DNA from: Paraburkholderia bannensis NBRC 103871
GTDB taxonomy: Bacteria; Pseudomonadota; Gammaproteobacteria; Burkholderiales; Burkholderiaceae
DNA length: 64,000 bases
Assembly (NCBI RefSeq): GCF_000685015.1
Contig: NZ_BAYA01000025.1
Span: 62,001-126,000 of the forward strand
Reading direction: 5' to 3'
Shown here: one piece after another, positions 54,436-63,839 of the stretch
How the letters are laid out: each line of letters starts with the position of its first letter
Position numbering within the stretch: position 1 is the stretch's first letter
Position numbers and translations under genes: made by a program
The notes under the pieces: model-generated
Seen by the model: the letters and a program-made list of their open reading frames with translations, nothing else
Told to the model about the DNA's origin: nothing
Databases searched by the model: none

Positions 54436-55674
54436 TCACGTCGAACCTCGCGGCGCCGACGCTGCGCCCTTTTGCGGCGCGACCACCACGACGCTGTCGC
54501 CATCGGCGATCGAATCGCCCGGGTTGAGCACGACGCGGTCGCCCGGATCGAGGCCACGACTGATCTCAAGCGTCTGCCCCAGGTCCTGGGCGATCTCCAC
54601 GGGCTTGAGCTTGATCTTGCCGTTGCCGTCCACGACGGCCAGACGCGGGCCTTCTGAGCGGAACAACAGCGTGTTGCCGGGAACCGTCAGGAGTCCCTTC
54701 GAATCGGTTTGCAGCGCCGCCTGCACGTAAGCGCCAGGCAGCAGCTTGCCATCGCGATTGGGCAGCGAGATCTCCACTTGCAGCGTGCGCGTCGCGACGT
54801 CGATAGCCTGCGCAGTGCGCGTCACCGTGCCGTCGAACACGACGCCAGGCATTTCCTGCTCGCTCACGCTCACATGCTGCCCCACCGCCACTTGCGGCGC
54901 ATAGGTCTGCGGCACGTTCAGATAAAGCCGCAGCGGGTCGGACTGCGCAATCGCGAACAGCGCGCGCCCCGCGCCGCCATTGCCCGCATTCACGAGGTCG
55001 CCGATATCGACGTTGCGTTGCGTAATCACGCCCGTAATCGGCGCAACGATGCGCTGGAACGATTTGGTCTGCTGAAGACGCCGCACGTTGGCGTCGGCGG
55101 CCGCGAGGTTCGCGACGCCCTGGTTATACGCGCCCTGGCGGTCGTCGAGTTCCTGTTGCGAGACCGCATCGCGCTGGCGCAACTGCTGCGCGCGATCGAA
55201 CGAGGTCTTGGCGAGCGACAGCGTCGACGCCGATTGATCGCGCTGCGCCTGCGCCTGCGCGAGTTCCTGGTCGATTTCCGGCGTATCGATTTCGGCGAGC
55301 AACTGGCCTTGCTGGACGTGCGCGCCGATATCGGCGTACCACTTGAGCACGTAACCATTCGCGCGCGAATAGATCGGCGCTTCGACGTAGCCGCGCAGCG
55401 TGCCGGGCAGGACGATGCGGCCGTCCGCGCCCGCCTGGGCAGGCTGCACGACGCTCACATACTGCTTCGCGTTCTGCTTCGTGACATCAGCGAGATGGTG
55501 GGCGTTGAGCACGTTCGAGACGATCGTGCGCGCCGCGCCCGCCGCCAGCAGCAACGCGACCACGATCACCGCGAGGCGCGCACGGCGGCCCGCCTGCGCG
55601 CGCGCGGGCAAATCCATGCCGTGCTCGCCGCCCACGGCGATGTCGAGAGAAGAATGGTGGTGAGGTTCGTTCAT
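54436..55674 (-). CDS. RND efflux periplasmic adaptor (membrane fusion protein)
   Basis: 412 residues. One N-terminal TM helix (ARLAVIVVALLLAAGAARTIV), lipoyl-like domain around ADIGAHVQQGQLLAEIDTPE, alpha-hairpin with QLRQRDAVSQQELDDRQG, and beta-barrel. It bridges the inner-membrane pump and OMF. 65 bases after the permease. Confidence 0.93.
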   Translation of the reverse strand: MNEPHHHSSLDIAVGGEHGMDLPARAQAGRRARLAVIVVALLLAAGAARTIVSNVLNAHHLADVTKQNAKQYVSVVQPAQAGADGRIVLPGTLRGYVEAPIYSRANGYVLKWYADIGAHVQQGQLLAEIDTPEIDQELAQAQAQRDQSASTLSLAKTSFDRAQQLRQRDAVSQQELDDRQGAYNQGVANLAAADANVRRLQQTKSFQRIVAPITGVITQRNVDIGDLVNAGNGGAGRALFAIAQSDPLRLYLNVPQTYAPQVAVGQHVSVSEQEMPGVVFDGTVTRTAQAIDVATRTLQVEISLPNRDGKLLPGAYVQAALQTDSKGLLTVPGNTLLFRSEGPRLAVVDGNGKIKLKPVEIAQDLGQTLEISRGLDPGDRVVLNPGDSIADGDSVVVVAPQKGAASAPRGST

Positions 55675-55739
55675 GTCGTCAGCCAGGGATATCTTCAGCC
55701 ATTACGTTTGCGTTGCGTATTCGGTTGTCGTGCATCGCA

Positions 55740-58700
55740 TCAGTTGCGGCGACGTTGCGCCTCGCGCGCCTGCGCGTGCGCCTGCTTGCGCTGCGCGCGC
55801 TGGGCAAGCCGCGCATGCACCGTTGCGAACATCAGCGGTACGAACAAAAGCGTCGAGACCGTCGCGAACAGCAGCCCGCCAATCACGGCGCGTCCGAGCG
55901 GCGCGTTCTGCTCCGCGCCCTCGCCCAGGCCCAGCGCCATCGGCACCATGCCGATCATCATGGCAAACGCCGTCATCAGCACCGGGCGAATCCGCGTTGC
56001 ACCCGCTTCGAGCGCGGCCGCCAGCGGCGTCGCGCCATCGGCCAGACGCTGGCGCGCGAACGACACCACCAGGATGCTGTTGGCGGTCGCCACCCCCACG
56101 GTCATGATCGCGCCCGTCAGCGCAGGCACGCTCAAGTGCGTGCCGGTGATGAACAGCATCCACGCGATGCCCGCAAGCGCAGCCGGCAACGCGCTGACGA
56201 TGATGAGCGGGTCGGCCCACGACTGGAAATTCACGACGATCAGCAGATAGACGAGCACGACCGCCATCGCAATCCCCACGCCCAGGCCGATAAACGACGA
56301 GCGCATCGTGTCGATCTGGCCGCGCATCGTGACGGTCGTGCCGCGCGGCGCATGCGCCTGCACATTCTTGATGAGGTCGTCGATCTGCGCGCCCACCGCG
56401 CCGAGGTCGCTGCCTTCCACGCTCACCAGCAGGTCGATCACGGGACGGATGTTGTAGTGCGTGACGATGGCCGGGCCGTCGTGTGGCTTGAGCTGTACGA
56501 GATTGCTCACGAGTTGCAGCGGCGCGGCCGCAGTGCCTTCGTGGGCGGAAACCGGCGTGCCCATGATTTCGTTGAGCGATGTTTCGCGGTATTGCGGCGT
56601 CTGCACGGCAAGCGGATATTCCACGCCGTTCTGCGGGCTGACCCAGAATGCGGGCGAAGTCTGCGAACTGCCGGACAGCGCGATCAACACATCTTGCGCC
56701 ACGTTTTGCGGGCTCAAGTTGAGTTGCTGCATGCGCGAGCGATCCATTGCGAGCATGAGCGCGGGTTCGTTGTTGCGCTGTTCGATGTGCGCATCCACGG
56801 CGCCTGGCAGTTGGCGCACCTGCTTGAGCAAGGTGCTCGCCAGCGCCATGTTCTTGCCGAGATCCGAGCCCACGACCTGCACGTCGATCGCGGCAGGCTG
56901 ACCGAAGTTCAGGATCTGCGTGATGATGTCAGCGGGCTGGAAGAAGAACTCCACGCCCGGAAAGCGCTGCGGCAGCACGGTGCGAAGCTTGTCGATATAG
57001 ACATGCGAGGGATCGTGGTCGGGCTTGAGCGCAATCTGGATCTCGCCGTCGAGCGTGCCCATCGTCCCCGAGTTACTGTACGAGAGGTTGATGCCGCTAT
57101 AGGGCAGGCCCAGGTTGTCGACGATGGTCGCAAGCTGATCCGGCGGCACGACGGTGCGGATCGTGCGCTCGACCTCATCGGCCAGGCGCGCGGTTTCCTC
57201 GATACGGTAGCCCGTGGGCGCGCGCATATGCAGGCGGATATTGCCCGCATCGACCGATGGAAAGAAGTCGCGGCCCAGGAAAAACACGAGTCCGAGCGAG
57301 AGCAGGCAGAACGACAGGAACGACACGCCAAACAGGCGCCGCCTCGCGAGCAGGACGCTCAGCAATGCGATGTAATTTGCGCGCACGCGCTCGAAGCCAT
57401 GATTGAAGCGCAGATGCACGCGCGTGAACATCGATGCGCGCGCGCCGGTCTGAGGATGCTCCGACGGATCGTGGCCCGCGAACAGCAGCATGGCCAGCGT
57501 GGGCACCAGCGTACGCGAGAGCACGTACGAGGCGATCATCGCGAACACCACGGCCTGCGCAAGCGGCACGAACAGGAAACGCGCCACGCCCGTGAGAAAG
57601 AACATCGGCACGAACACGATGCAGATGCACAGCGTCGAAACCAGTGCGGGCACTGCGATTTCACCCGCGCCTTCGAGAATGCCTTCGTGCAGATCGGCGC
57701 CTAGATGCAGGTGCCGTTCGATGTTTTCGATCGTGACCGTTGCGTCGTCAACCAGAATCCCCACGGCCAGCGCAAGGCCGCCGAGCGTCATGATGTTGAT
57801 GGTTTCGCCCAGCGCGTAAAGCGTGATGATCGACGCCAGGATCGAGAGCGGAATCGACACCGCGATGATGAGCGTGCTGCGCCAGTTGCCGAGGAACAGC
57901 AGGATCATCGCGGCCGTGAGCGCGGCGGCAATGAGCGCTTCGCGCACCACGCCCTGCACGGCGGCCGACACGAAGATCGACTGGTCGAACAGCGGCTGGA
58001 TCACGAGATCCGCGGGCAAGGTATTGCGCACCTGCGGCAACAGGCTCTTGAGCTTGCCCACCACTTGCAGCGTGGACGCATCGCCGCTCTTGAGAATCGA
58101 CATCAGCACGCCGCGCTGGCCGTCCTGGCGCACGATGTTGGTCTGCGGCGTGAAGCCGTCGCGCACGTGCGCCACGTCGCCCAGATACGTGGTCGCGCCG
58201 TTGACGGTCTGCACGGGAATCCGGTTCAGGCCCGCGATCGTGTCAGGTGACGCGTTGGTGTCCACGCGGTATTCGGTCTGGCCGAGCTTGGCCGTGCCCG
58301 TCGGCAGGATCAGGTTCTGCGCGCTCACCGCGCTGACGATATCGGCGGGCGTGAGGCCTTTGGAAATCAGCGAGCGCGTGTCGATATCGACGGAAATCAC
58401 GCGCGTCTTGCCGCCGTACGGATACGGCACCTGCGCGCCGGGAATCGTGATGAGCTGCGGGCGCAGGAAGTTCATGGCGACGTCGGCGAGCGCCTGCTCG
58501 CTCATCGACTTGCTCGACAGCCCGAGCTGGATCACCGGAATGCTCGACGCCGAATAGCTGATGACGAGCGGCGGCGTCGCGCCCGGCGGCATCTGCTTGA
58601 GCTGCGCCTGTTCCGATGCAACGGCCTGGGCGATGGCGGTCTGCAGGCTCGCGCCCGGTTGCAGGAACAGCTTGATGATGGCGATGCCGGGCAGCGACTG

Positions 58701-58949
58701 CGATTCGATGTGCTCGATGTTGCTCACCGTGGTCGTGAGGCTGCGCTCGTTGACCGAGGTGATGCGCTGGGCCATGTCCTGTGCGGAAAAGCCCGTGTAC
58801 GACCAGATGATGCTGATGACCGGAATATTGATGTTCGGCAGCACGTCGGTGGCCATCGACATCAGCACGAACGGCGTGGCCAGCACGATCATGATGGCCA
58901 TGACGATGAACGTGTACGGCCGCTTCAGCGCGAGATTAACGATCCACAT
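55740..58949 (-). CDS. RND multidrug efflux permease (HAE type)
   Basis: 1069 residues, twelve TM helices and two large periplasmic loops. MWIVNLALKRPY opens TM1; the TM4 proton relay is LAVGILVDDATVTIEN with the two aspartates of HAE pumps, not the HME metal-pump motif. First gene of an operon with adaptor, OMF, response regulator and kinase. Substrates unknown. Confidence 0.95.
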   Translation of the reverse strand: MWIVNLALKRPYTFIVMAIMIVLATPFVLMSMATDVLPNINIPVISIIWSYTGFSAQDMAQRITSVNERSLTTTVSNIEHIESQSLPGIAIIKLFLQPGASLQTAIAQAVASEQAQLKQMPPGATPPLVISYSASSIPVIQLGLSSKSMSEQALADVAMNFLRPQLITIPGAQVPYPYGGKTRVISVDIDTRSLISKGLTPADIVSAVSAQNLILPTGTAKLGQTEYRVDTNASPDTIAGLNRIPVQTVNGATTYLGDVAHVRDGFTPQTNIVRQDGQRGVLMSILKSGDASTLQVVGKLKSLLPQVRNTLPADLVIQPLFDQSIFVSAAVQGVVREALIAAALTAAMILLFLGNWRSTLIIAVSIPLSILASIITLYALGETINIMTLGGLALAVGILVDDATVTIENIERHLHLGADLHEGILEGAGEIAVPALVSTLCICIVFVPMFFLTGVARFLFVPLAQAVVFAMIASYVLSRTLVPTLAMLLFAGHDPSEHPQTGARASMFTRVHLRFNHGFERVRANYIALLSVLLARRRLFGVSFLSFCLLSLGLVFFLGRDFFPSVDAGNIRLHMRAPTGYRIEETARLADEVERTIRTVVPPDQLATIVDNLGLPYSGINLSYSNSGTMGTLDGEIQIALKPDHDPSHVYIDKLRTVLPQRFPGVEFFFQPADIITQILNFGQPAAIDVQVVGSDLGKNMALASTLLKQVRQLPGAVDAHIEQRNNEPALMLAMDRSRMQQLNLSPQNVAQDVLIALSGSSQTSPAFWVSPQNGVEYPLAVQTPQYRETSLNEIMGTPVSAHEGTAAAPLQLVSNLVQLKPHDGPAIVTHYNIRPVIDLLVSVEGSDLGAVGAQIDDLIKNVQAHAPRGTTVTMRGQIDTMRSSFIGLGVGIAMAVVLVYLLIVVNFQSWADPLIIVSALPAALAGIAWMLFITGTHLSVPALTGAIMTVGVATANSILVVSFARQRLADGATPLAAALEAGATRIRPVLMTAFAMMIGMVPMALGLGEGAEQNAPLGRAVIGGLLFATVSTLLFVPLMFATVHARLAQRAQRKQAHAQAREAQRRRN

Positions 58950-59228
58950 GAGACGGTTTCGGGTAAATCAGACGAAATCGGGCGAGAGGGAAGACGCGCT
59001 TGAACGACTGCTTCAAAAACGCACCGCGCATGAACGAAACGGTGCCGCATCATAGGCAATCGCCGTGGCAGGTTGCTGGCGCGAACATGGCGAAACTGCC
59101 AGCCACGTCGGGCCGCGAACACGCTGCTTGCGTGGCGCGGCTTTGGCGCCCGTTTGCAAACGTCGGGCGCACCCCTCCCCTCACGCGGCGCGCGCGTGTT
59201 TTTCTTTTCGTGCTTACTGGATGGGCGC

Positions 59229-60281
59229 CTAGTTCACGAGGCGCAGACGCTCCATCTCGTGTTTGTCGTGCTTGTCGGACTTGGTGTGCGCGCCTGCATG
59301 CAACGGGCGTGCCTCGCGCAGCGGCGCATTCGCGCTACGCCGGGCAGGTGTATTGCAGGTCGCGAGCGCGCTCTCCTGTTCGGTCAGGACGAGCGGCACT
59401 TTCTCGCGCAGGAACTCGACGAAGGTGCGGATCTTCGCGTCCAGGTAGCGGCGCGACGCATAGAGCGCGTAGATGTTGAGCGTCTGAAGACGGTGCGTGG
59501 GAAGCACGCGCACGAGCGAGCCGTCGGCGAGACCCGGCAGCGCGACGGGCACCGGCAACGGCCCGATACCCATGCCCTCGCGGATCGCGAGCGCGAGCGC
59601 TTCGGGGTTGTTCACCTGAAAGGGCGTCACGCCGGTGTGGCGGAAGGTTTCGCCATGCGGCCCTTCGGAGACCCATTGGCCGGCCGGCAGGCTCGCATCG
59701 GTGAGATGCAGGCAGGTGTGCATGTCGAGGTCGTCGAACGATCGCGGCACGCCGCGCGAACGGAGATAGTCCGGCGACGCGCACAGGATGGCCGCCGTGC
59801 TGCCCAGTTGCTGCGAGATCAGCGCGGAATCCTCAAGCTCGGCGGCCACGACCACGGCGACGTCGAAGCCTTCCTCGATGATGTCGGGCATCTCCTGCGC
59901 AATGGTCAAGTCGACGGCGACGTCGGGCAGATGCTGCTGGTAACGCGCGATCAACGGCATCACATAGTGCTGGCCGAAGCTCGTGCCGCCATAGACGCGC
60001 AGCTTGCCTGCGGGATTCGCATGGGCGGCGGCGGCCTCGGATTCGGCCTGTTCGATATCGGCGAGGATGCGCTTGCAGCTTTGCAGATAGCGCTCGCCCG
60101 CTTCGGTCAGCGACATGCGCCGCGTGGTGCGGTTCAAGAGCCGCGTACGCAGCCGCGATTCCAGGTCGGTGACGGCGCGCGATACCTGCGCCGTCGTCAT
60201 CGCTTCATTCGCGGCGGCGCGCGTGAAGCTGCCCGACTCGACCACTCTTACAAAAATACGCATGTTGCGTAGCGTGTCCAT
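59229..60281 (-). CDS. LysR-family regulator with long basic tail
   Basis: 350 residues. LTTR winged helix (VRVVESGSFTRAAANEAMTTAQVSRAVTDLESRL) and effector domain (GKLRVYGGTSFGQHYVMPLI). The last 45 residues, rich in Arg, His and Lys (AGAHTKSDKHDKHEMERL), extend beyond the usual LTTR end. The ATG at 60281 follows GGAGAGGAG. Lies directly upstream of the RND permease on the same strand. Confidence 0.9.
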   Translation of the reverse strand: MDTLRNMRIFVRVVESGSFTRAAANEAMTTAQVSRAVTDLESRLRTRLLNRTTRRMSLTEAGERYLQSCKRILADIEQAESEAAAAHANPAGKLRVYGGTSFGQHYVMPLIARYQQHLPDVAVDLTIAQEMPDIIEEGFDVAVVVAAELEDSALISQQLGSTAAILCASPDYLRSRGVPRSFDDLDMHTCLHLTDASLPAGQWVSEGPHGETFRHTGVTPFQVNNPEALALAIREGMGIGPLPVPVALPGLADGSLVRVLPTHRLQTLNIYALYASRRYLDAKIRTFVEFLREKVPLVLTEQESALATCNTPARRSANAPLREARPLHAGAHTKSDKHDKHEMERLRLVN

Positions 60282-60511
60282 CAGCGGCTCCTCTCCATCG
60301 TCTTGCTCTTCCCGGCGTGATTCATTGTGGATAGTCGAATGGCGCCAGTGTCGCCTGGAGGCCGTGGCCCGATGCTGACTTCTAAATGGCAGGCCGGTCA
60401 GCTTGGCGATCTGTCCTGTCCCGCGTATGATCCACGGCGCCCCCTGGATGGCGAATCGCCCGCGCGACAAGGGTTGCGAGGCATCCCGCCGGCCGCTTTC
60501 ATGACAGAACG

Positions 60512-61219
60512 ATGACTTACGAATTCGCCTTGCGACTGCTCGCGGCGTTCGCCTGCGGCGTCGCCATCGGACTGGAACGCCAGATGCGCCAGCGCACGGC
60601 GGGCCTGCGCACCATCACGCTCGTCGCCAGCGGCGCGTGCCTGTTCGTCACGCTCGGCGTGTTGACGGGCAATGGCACGAGCGGCGTCACGCAGATTGCG
60701 GCCTATGTGGTCTCAGGCGTGGGCTTCCTGGGCGGCGGCGTCATCATGCGCGACAAGGGCTCCATCCAGGGCATCAATACGGCGGCCACGCTCTGGTGCT
60801 CGGCCGCCGTGGGCGTGCTCTGCGGCGCGGGGCACTACGTGCCGGCAGTCGCGGGCACGGCGGTCGTGCTGCTCACCAACACCGTGCTGCGCGAGGTGAG
60901 CCGCATCATCAACCAGTCGCCGATATCGAATGCCGATCTCGTGCGTGTCTATGAATTGACGGTCGTGTGCCGCGAAGAGGACGAGATCCATATTCGCACC
61001 GTGCTGTCGAACTCGATGTACTCCACTCCGCTTTCGTTCCAGAGCCTCACGAGCGAAGACCTGCCGGGCGATCCGCAGCGCCTGCGCGTGACGGCCACCG
61101 TGCGTCTGCATCCGAAATATCAGCCCAAGCTCGAATTGATGGCGAGCCGCCTGAGTATGGAAAAAGGCGTCTCCAGCGTGAGCTGGACAGCGGCGGAAAC
61201 GGAAGTCTCGCCCGAATGA
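60512..61219 (+). CDS. MgtC/SapB-family membrane protein
   Basis: 235 residues. Four N-terminal TM helices with the family pattern FACGVAIGLERQMRQRTAGLRTITLVASGACLF and GVGFLGGGVIMRDKGSIQGINTAATLWCSAAVG, then a cytosolic ACT-like domain. Linked with magnesium limitation and survival in other species. Divergent from the LysR gene. Confidence 0.9.
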   Translation: MTYEFALRLLAAFACGVAIGLERQMRQRTAGLRTITLVASGACLFVTLGVLTGNGTSGVTQIAAYVVSGVGFLGGGVIMRDKGSIQGINTAATLWCSAAVGVLCGAGHYVPAVAGTAVVLLTNTVLREVSRIINQSPISNADLVRVYELTVVCREEDEIHIRTVLSNSMYSTPLSFQSLTSEDLPGDPQRLRVTATVRLHPKYQPKLELMASRLSMEKGVSSVSWTAAETEVSPE

Positions 61220-61421
61220 TGTCGATGCATACGCGACGATAACTGCAAAATTCGTCTCGCATTCCTTACGACTTCATTTCACTTTCGTTGCACTAATTGA
61301 AACACCGCGTGGCGGATTTCAAGAACTGTCAATTCTGGCTGCGTTTCGTGGACTCGATCCCGCCCTTGGACTAAGCTCCATTCACCGTGATTAATTCACA
61401 CCAACGAGGGGAGTCTTCTTT

Positions 61422-61673
61422 ATGGAACACGGCATCATCGCCTGGCTCATCATCGGCGCAATCGCTGGCTGGCTCGCAGGCGTTCTCGTCAAGGGCGGCG
61501 GCTTCGGGTTGATCGTCGATATCATCGTCGGGATCGTGGGTGCGTTCATTGGCGGCTGGCTCGCGGGCCTGCTCCACATCCATATCGGCACCGGCATCAT
61601 CAGCTCGATCATCACCGCCATCGTCGGCGCGGTCATCCTGCTGTTCGTTATCCGCATGTTCCGAAGGGCGTAG
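61422..61673 (+). CDS. GlsB/YeaQ/YmgE family small membrane protein
   Basis: 83 residues. Glycine-rich, three TM helices (IIAWLIIGAIAGWLAG, DIIVGIVGAFIGGWLAGLL, IISSIITAIVGAVILLFVI). Often annotated transglycosylase-associated and stress-induced. GAGGGGAG is upstream. A strong terminator follows. Confidence 0.92.
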   Translation: MEHGIIAWLIIGAIAGWLAGVLVKGGGFGLIVDIIVGIVGAFIGGWLAGLLHIHIGTGIISSIITAIVGAVILLFVIRMFRRA

Positions 61674-61702
61674 CGCTGTCTTCATTGCGCTGCGGTTAAC
61701 GC

Positions 61703-61738
61703 AAAACGGGAGCACCTTCGCAGGTGCTCCCGTTTTTC
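61703..61738. terminator. Bidirectional rho-independent terminator
   Basis: AAAACGGGAGCACCT (61703-61717) pairs perfectly over 15 bp with 61722-61736 around a four-base loop, with T-runs on both strands. It lies between the convergent GlsB-like and CoA-transferase genes. Confidence 0.9.
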
Positions 61739-61764
61739 TTATGCGCTTGCGTCAGCGGTGACGC

Positions 61765-63294
61765 TTAAGCATTGACGGCTTCGGCTGCTTCCGGCGCGCC
61801 CGGCAGCATCGAGCCGGTTTCGTTGTAGCGCAGATGCATCTCGTATGCGCGGGCCAGGTTGTGCGGCGTCTGGCCGCCAATCTTCTGCGCGTCCTTGTAG
61901 TAGTCGCGCAGCAGGTCGCGATACAGCGGGTGCACGCAACGATCGATGATGAGCGTGGCGCGTTCGCGAGGCGCGAGACCGCGCAGGTCGGCGAGACCCT
62001 GCTCGGTCACGATCACGTCGACGTCATGCTCGTTGTGATCGACGTGCGGCACCATCGGCACGATGCTCGAAATCTTGCCGTCCTTGGCGATCGCCTTGGT
62101 CGCGAAGATCGCGCACGACGCGTTGCGCGCGAAGTCGCCCGAGCCGCCAATGCCGTTCATCATGTGCGTGCCGCCCACGTGCGTCGAATTCACGTTGCCG
62201 TAGATATCGCATTCGAGCGCCGTATTCAGCGCGATCAAGCCCAGGCGGCGAATCACTTCCGGATGGTTGCTCACTTCCTGCGGACGCAGCACGAGCTTGT
62301 CGCGATAGCGGTCGAGTTCGGCGAGCACCTGCGCCTGGCGCGGCGCGGACAGCGTCATCGATGCGCCCGAGGCGAACACCATCTTGCCCGCGTCGATCAG
62401 GTCGAAAGTGGAGTCCTGCAATACTTCGGAGTACATCGTAAGCGCTTCGAAGGGCGAATCGACGAAGCCCGACAGCACGGCGTTCGCGATCGTGCCGATG
62501 CCCGCTTGCAGCGGCGGCAGTTGCGCGCTCATGCGGCCATGCTTCACTTCGTGCTGCAGGAAGTCGATGAGGTGGCCCGCGATGCGCGCGGTTTCCTCGT
62601 CGGCGGGCAGCACGGTCGAGGGGCTGTCCGGCTCGTTGGTGATGACGATGGCCGCGATCTTCTCGGGCGGAATCTCGATGGCCTGCGTGCCGACGCGATC
62701 GTTGACGCGCACGATGGGCAGCGGGTCGCGATGCGGGCGGCGGCCCGGAATCCACACGTCGTGCAGGCCTTCGAGACCGAGCGGCTGCGCGAGGTTGATC
62801 TCGACGATCACTTTCTCGGCGAGAATCGCGAAGCTCGCCGAATTGCCGACCGAGGTCGTGGGGACGATGGCGCCCGTCTCGGTGATTGCCGCGGCCTCGA
62901 TGATGGCGAGGTCGAGCTTGCCGAGCAGGTTTGCGCGCAGCATCTCGACGGTCTCGGAGAGATGCTGGTCGACGAACATCACTTCGCCGCGATTGATCGC
63001 CTTGCGCAGCGTGGTGTCCACCTGGAACGGCAGGCGGCGTTCGAGCACGCCCGCTTCGGTCAGCATGCGGTCGACGTCATGGCCGAGCGAGGCGCCCGTC
63101 ATCAGCGTGATGCGCAGCGGCTCCTTCTCTTCGCGCGCACGGCGCGCCAGTTCGATCGGCACGGCCTTCGTGTCGCCTGCGCGCGTGAAGCCGCTGGCCC
63201 CGACGCGCATGCCATTGCGCACGAGTTGAGCTGCTTCGGCAGCCGAGGTGATCTTGCCGCGCAGAGCGGCACAACGGATACGGTCTTCGTACAT
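61765..63294 (-). CDS. Acetyl-CoA hydrolase / succinyl-CoA:acetate CoA-transferase family enzyme
   Basis: 509 residues. Two CoA-transferase domains: RAGDTKAVPIELARRAREE, GLHDVWIPGRRPHRDPLPI, PPLQAGIGTIANAVLSGF, and RPQEVSNHPEVIRRLG, the last holding the likely catalytic glutamate by analogy with AarC. NSTHVGGTHMMNGIGGSGDFARNA follows. It transfers CoA between acetate/propionate and succinate or hydrolyses acetyl-CoA. GGAG upstream of the ATG at 63294. Confidence 0.92.
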   Translation of the reverse strand: MYEDRIRCAALRGKITSAAEAAQLVRNGMRVGASGFTRAGDTKAVPIELARRAREEKEPLRITLMTGASLGHDVDRMLTEAGVLERRLPFQVDTTLRKAINRGEVMFVDQHLSETVEMLRANLLGKLDLAIIEAAAITETGAIVPTTSVGNSASFAILAEKVIVEINLAQPLGLEGLHDVWIPGRRPHRDPLPIVRVNDRVGTQAIEIPPEKIAAIVITNEPDSPSTVLPADEETARIAGHLIDFLQHEVKHGRMSAQLPPLQAGIGTIANAVLSGFVDSPFEALTMYSEVLQDSTFDLIDAGKMVFASGASMTLSAPRQAQVLAELDRYRDKLVLRPQEVSNHPEVIRRLGLIALNTALECDIYGNVNSTHVGGTHMMNGIGGSGDFARNASCAIFATKAIAKDGKISSIVPMVPHVDHNEHDVDVIVTEQGLADLRGLAPRERATLIIDRCVHPLYRDLLRDYYKDAQKIGGQTPHNLARAYEMHLRYNETGSMLPGAPEAAEAVNA

Positions 63295-63481
63295 CAAAGT
63301 CTCCACAAACTTCTCTGATCGCCAGATGCCATTTTCAGGTCTTGCTTTGGCGGCCGTGCACTACGGCTTTTACAAAACACTTTTGCAGCCGGAATGCGCA
63401 AAAACCGCGGGCCTCACAGGAAGGCGCCGCGGCATGAATTTCAAGCTTGCGCCTGCACACATGGCGGGCGGTTACTCGATC

Positions 63482-63700
63482 TCAGCTACCGAAATAAATG
63501 TTGCAGAAGCTGGCAGGTCCGACGCATTCGTCTTTCCTTGCCGGCGTCGCTTCACGGTGCGCGGACGCTTGAGCAGCAGGCTGTGCTGCGCTTTGGGCGA
63601 CCTGCTCGGGGACGCCCGCTGCCGTTGCGTCGTTCTGTGCATAAGCAGCGGCGGCGGCAAACATGGAACATGCAACAACAGCGATCTTCAGGGACTTCAT
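63482..63700 (-). CDS. Small exported protein with a C-terminal cysteine pair
   Basis: 72 residues. Signal peptide (MKSLKIAVVACSMFAAAAAYAQ), Ala/Gln-rich linker, and a conserved-looking end DECVGPASFCNIYFGS whose two cysteines could form a disulfide. GGAG lies well placed before the ATG at 63700. Function unknown. Confidence 0.75.
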   Translation of the reverse strand: MKSLKIAVVACSMFAAAAAYAQNDATAAGVPEQVAQSAAQPAAQASAHREATPARKDECVGPASFCNIYFGS

Positions 63701-63839
63701 TTCACTCTCCAGTGCTAACGGGTACTGCCGAAGCAGTGATGCCACTATATGACCGGGGCCTGGATTGATTAAGAAGCCGGGGTGGAAGGCATATTTCCAG
63801 ACTGCGGCAAGATCACGCAGGCCATGCCCTCGAACCGTG

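Noticed and set aside
52184-54730. Long plus-strand frame of about 850 codons
   Set aside because: Antisense to the response regulator, outer-membrane factor and adaptor genes, which have full motif sets; the frame is Arg/His-rich shadow.
55713-57704. Long plus-strand frame opposite the RND permease
   Set aside because: Shadow of the RND gene; no recognisable domain and extreme Arg/His content.
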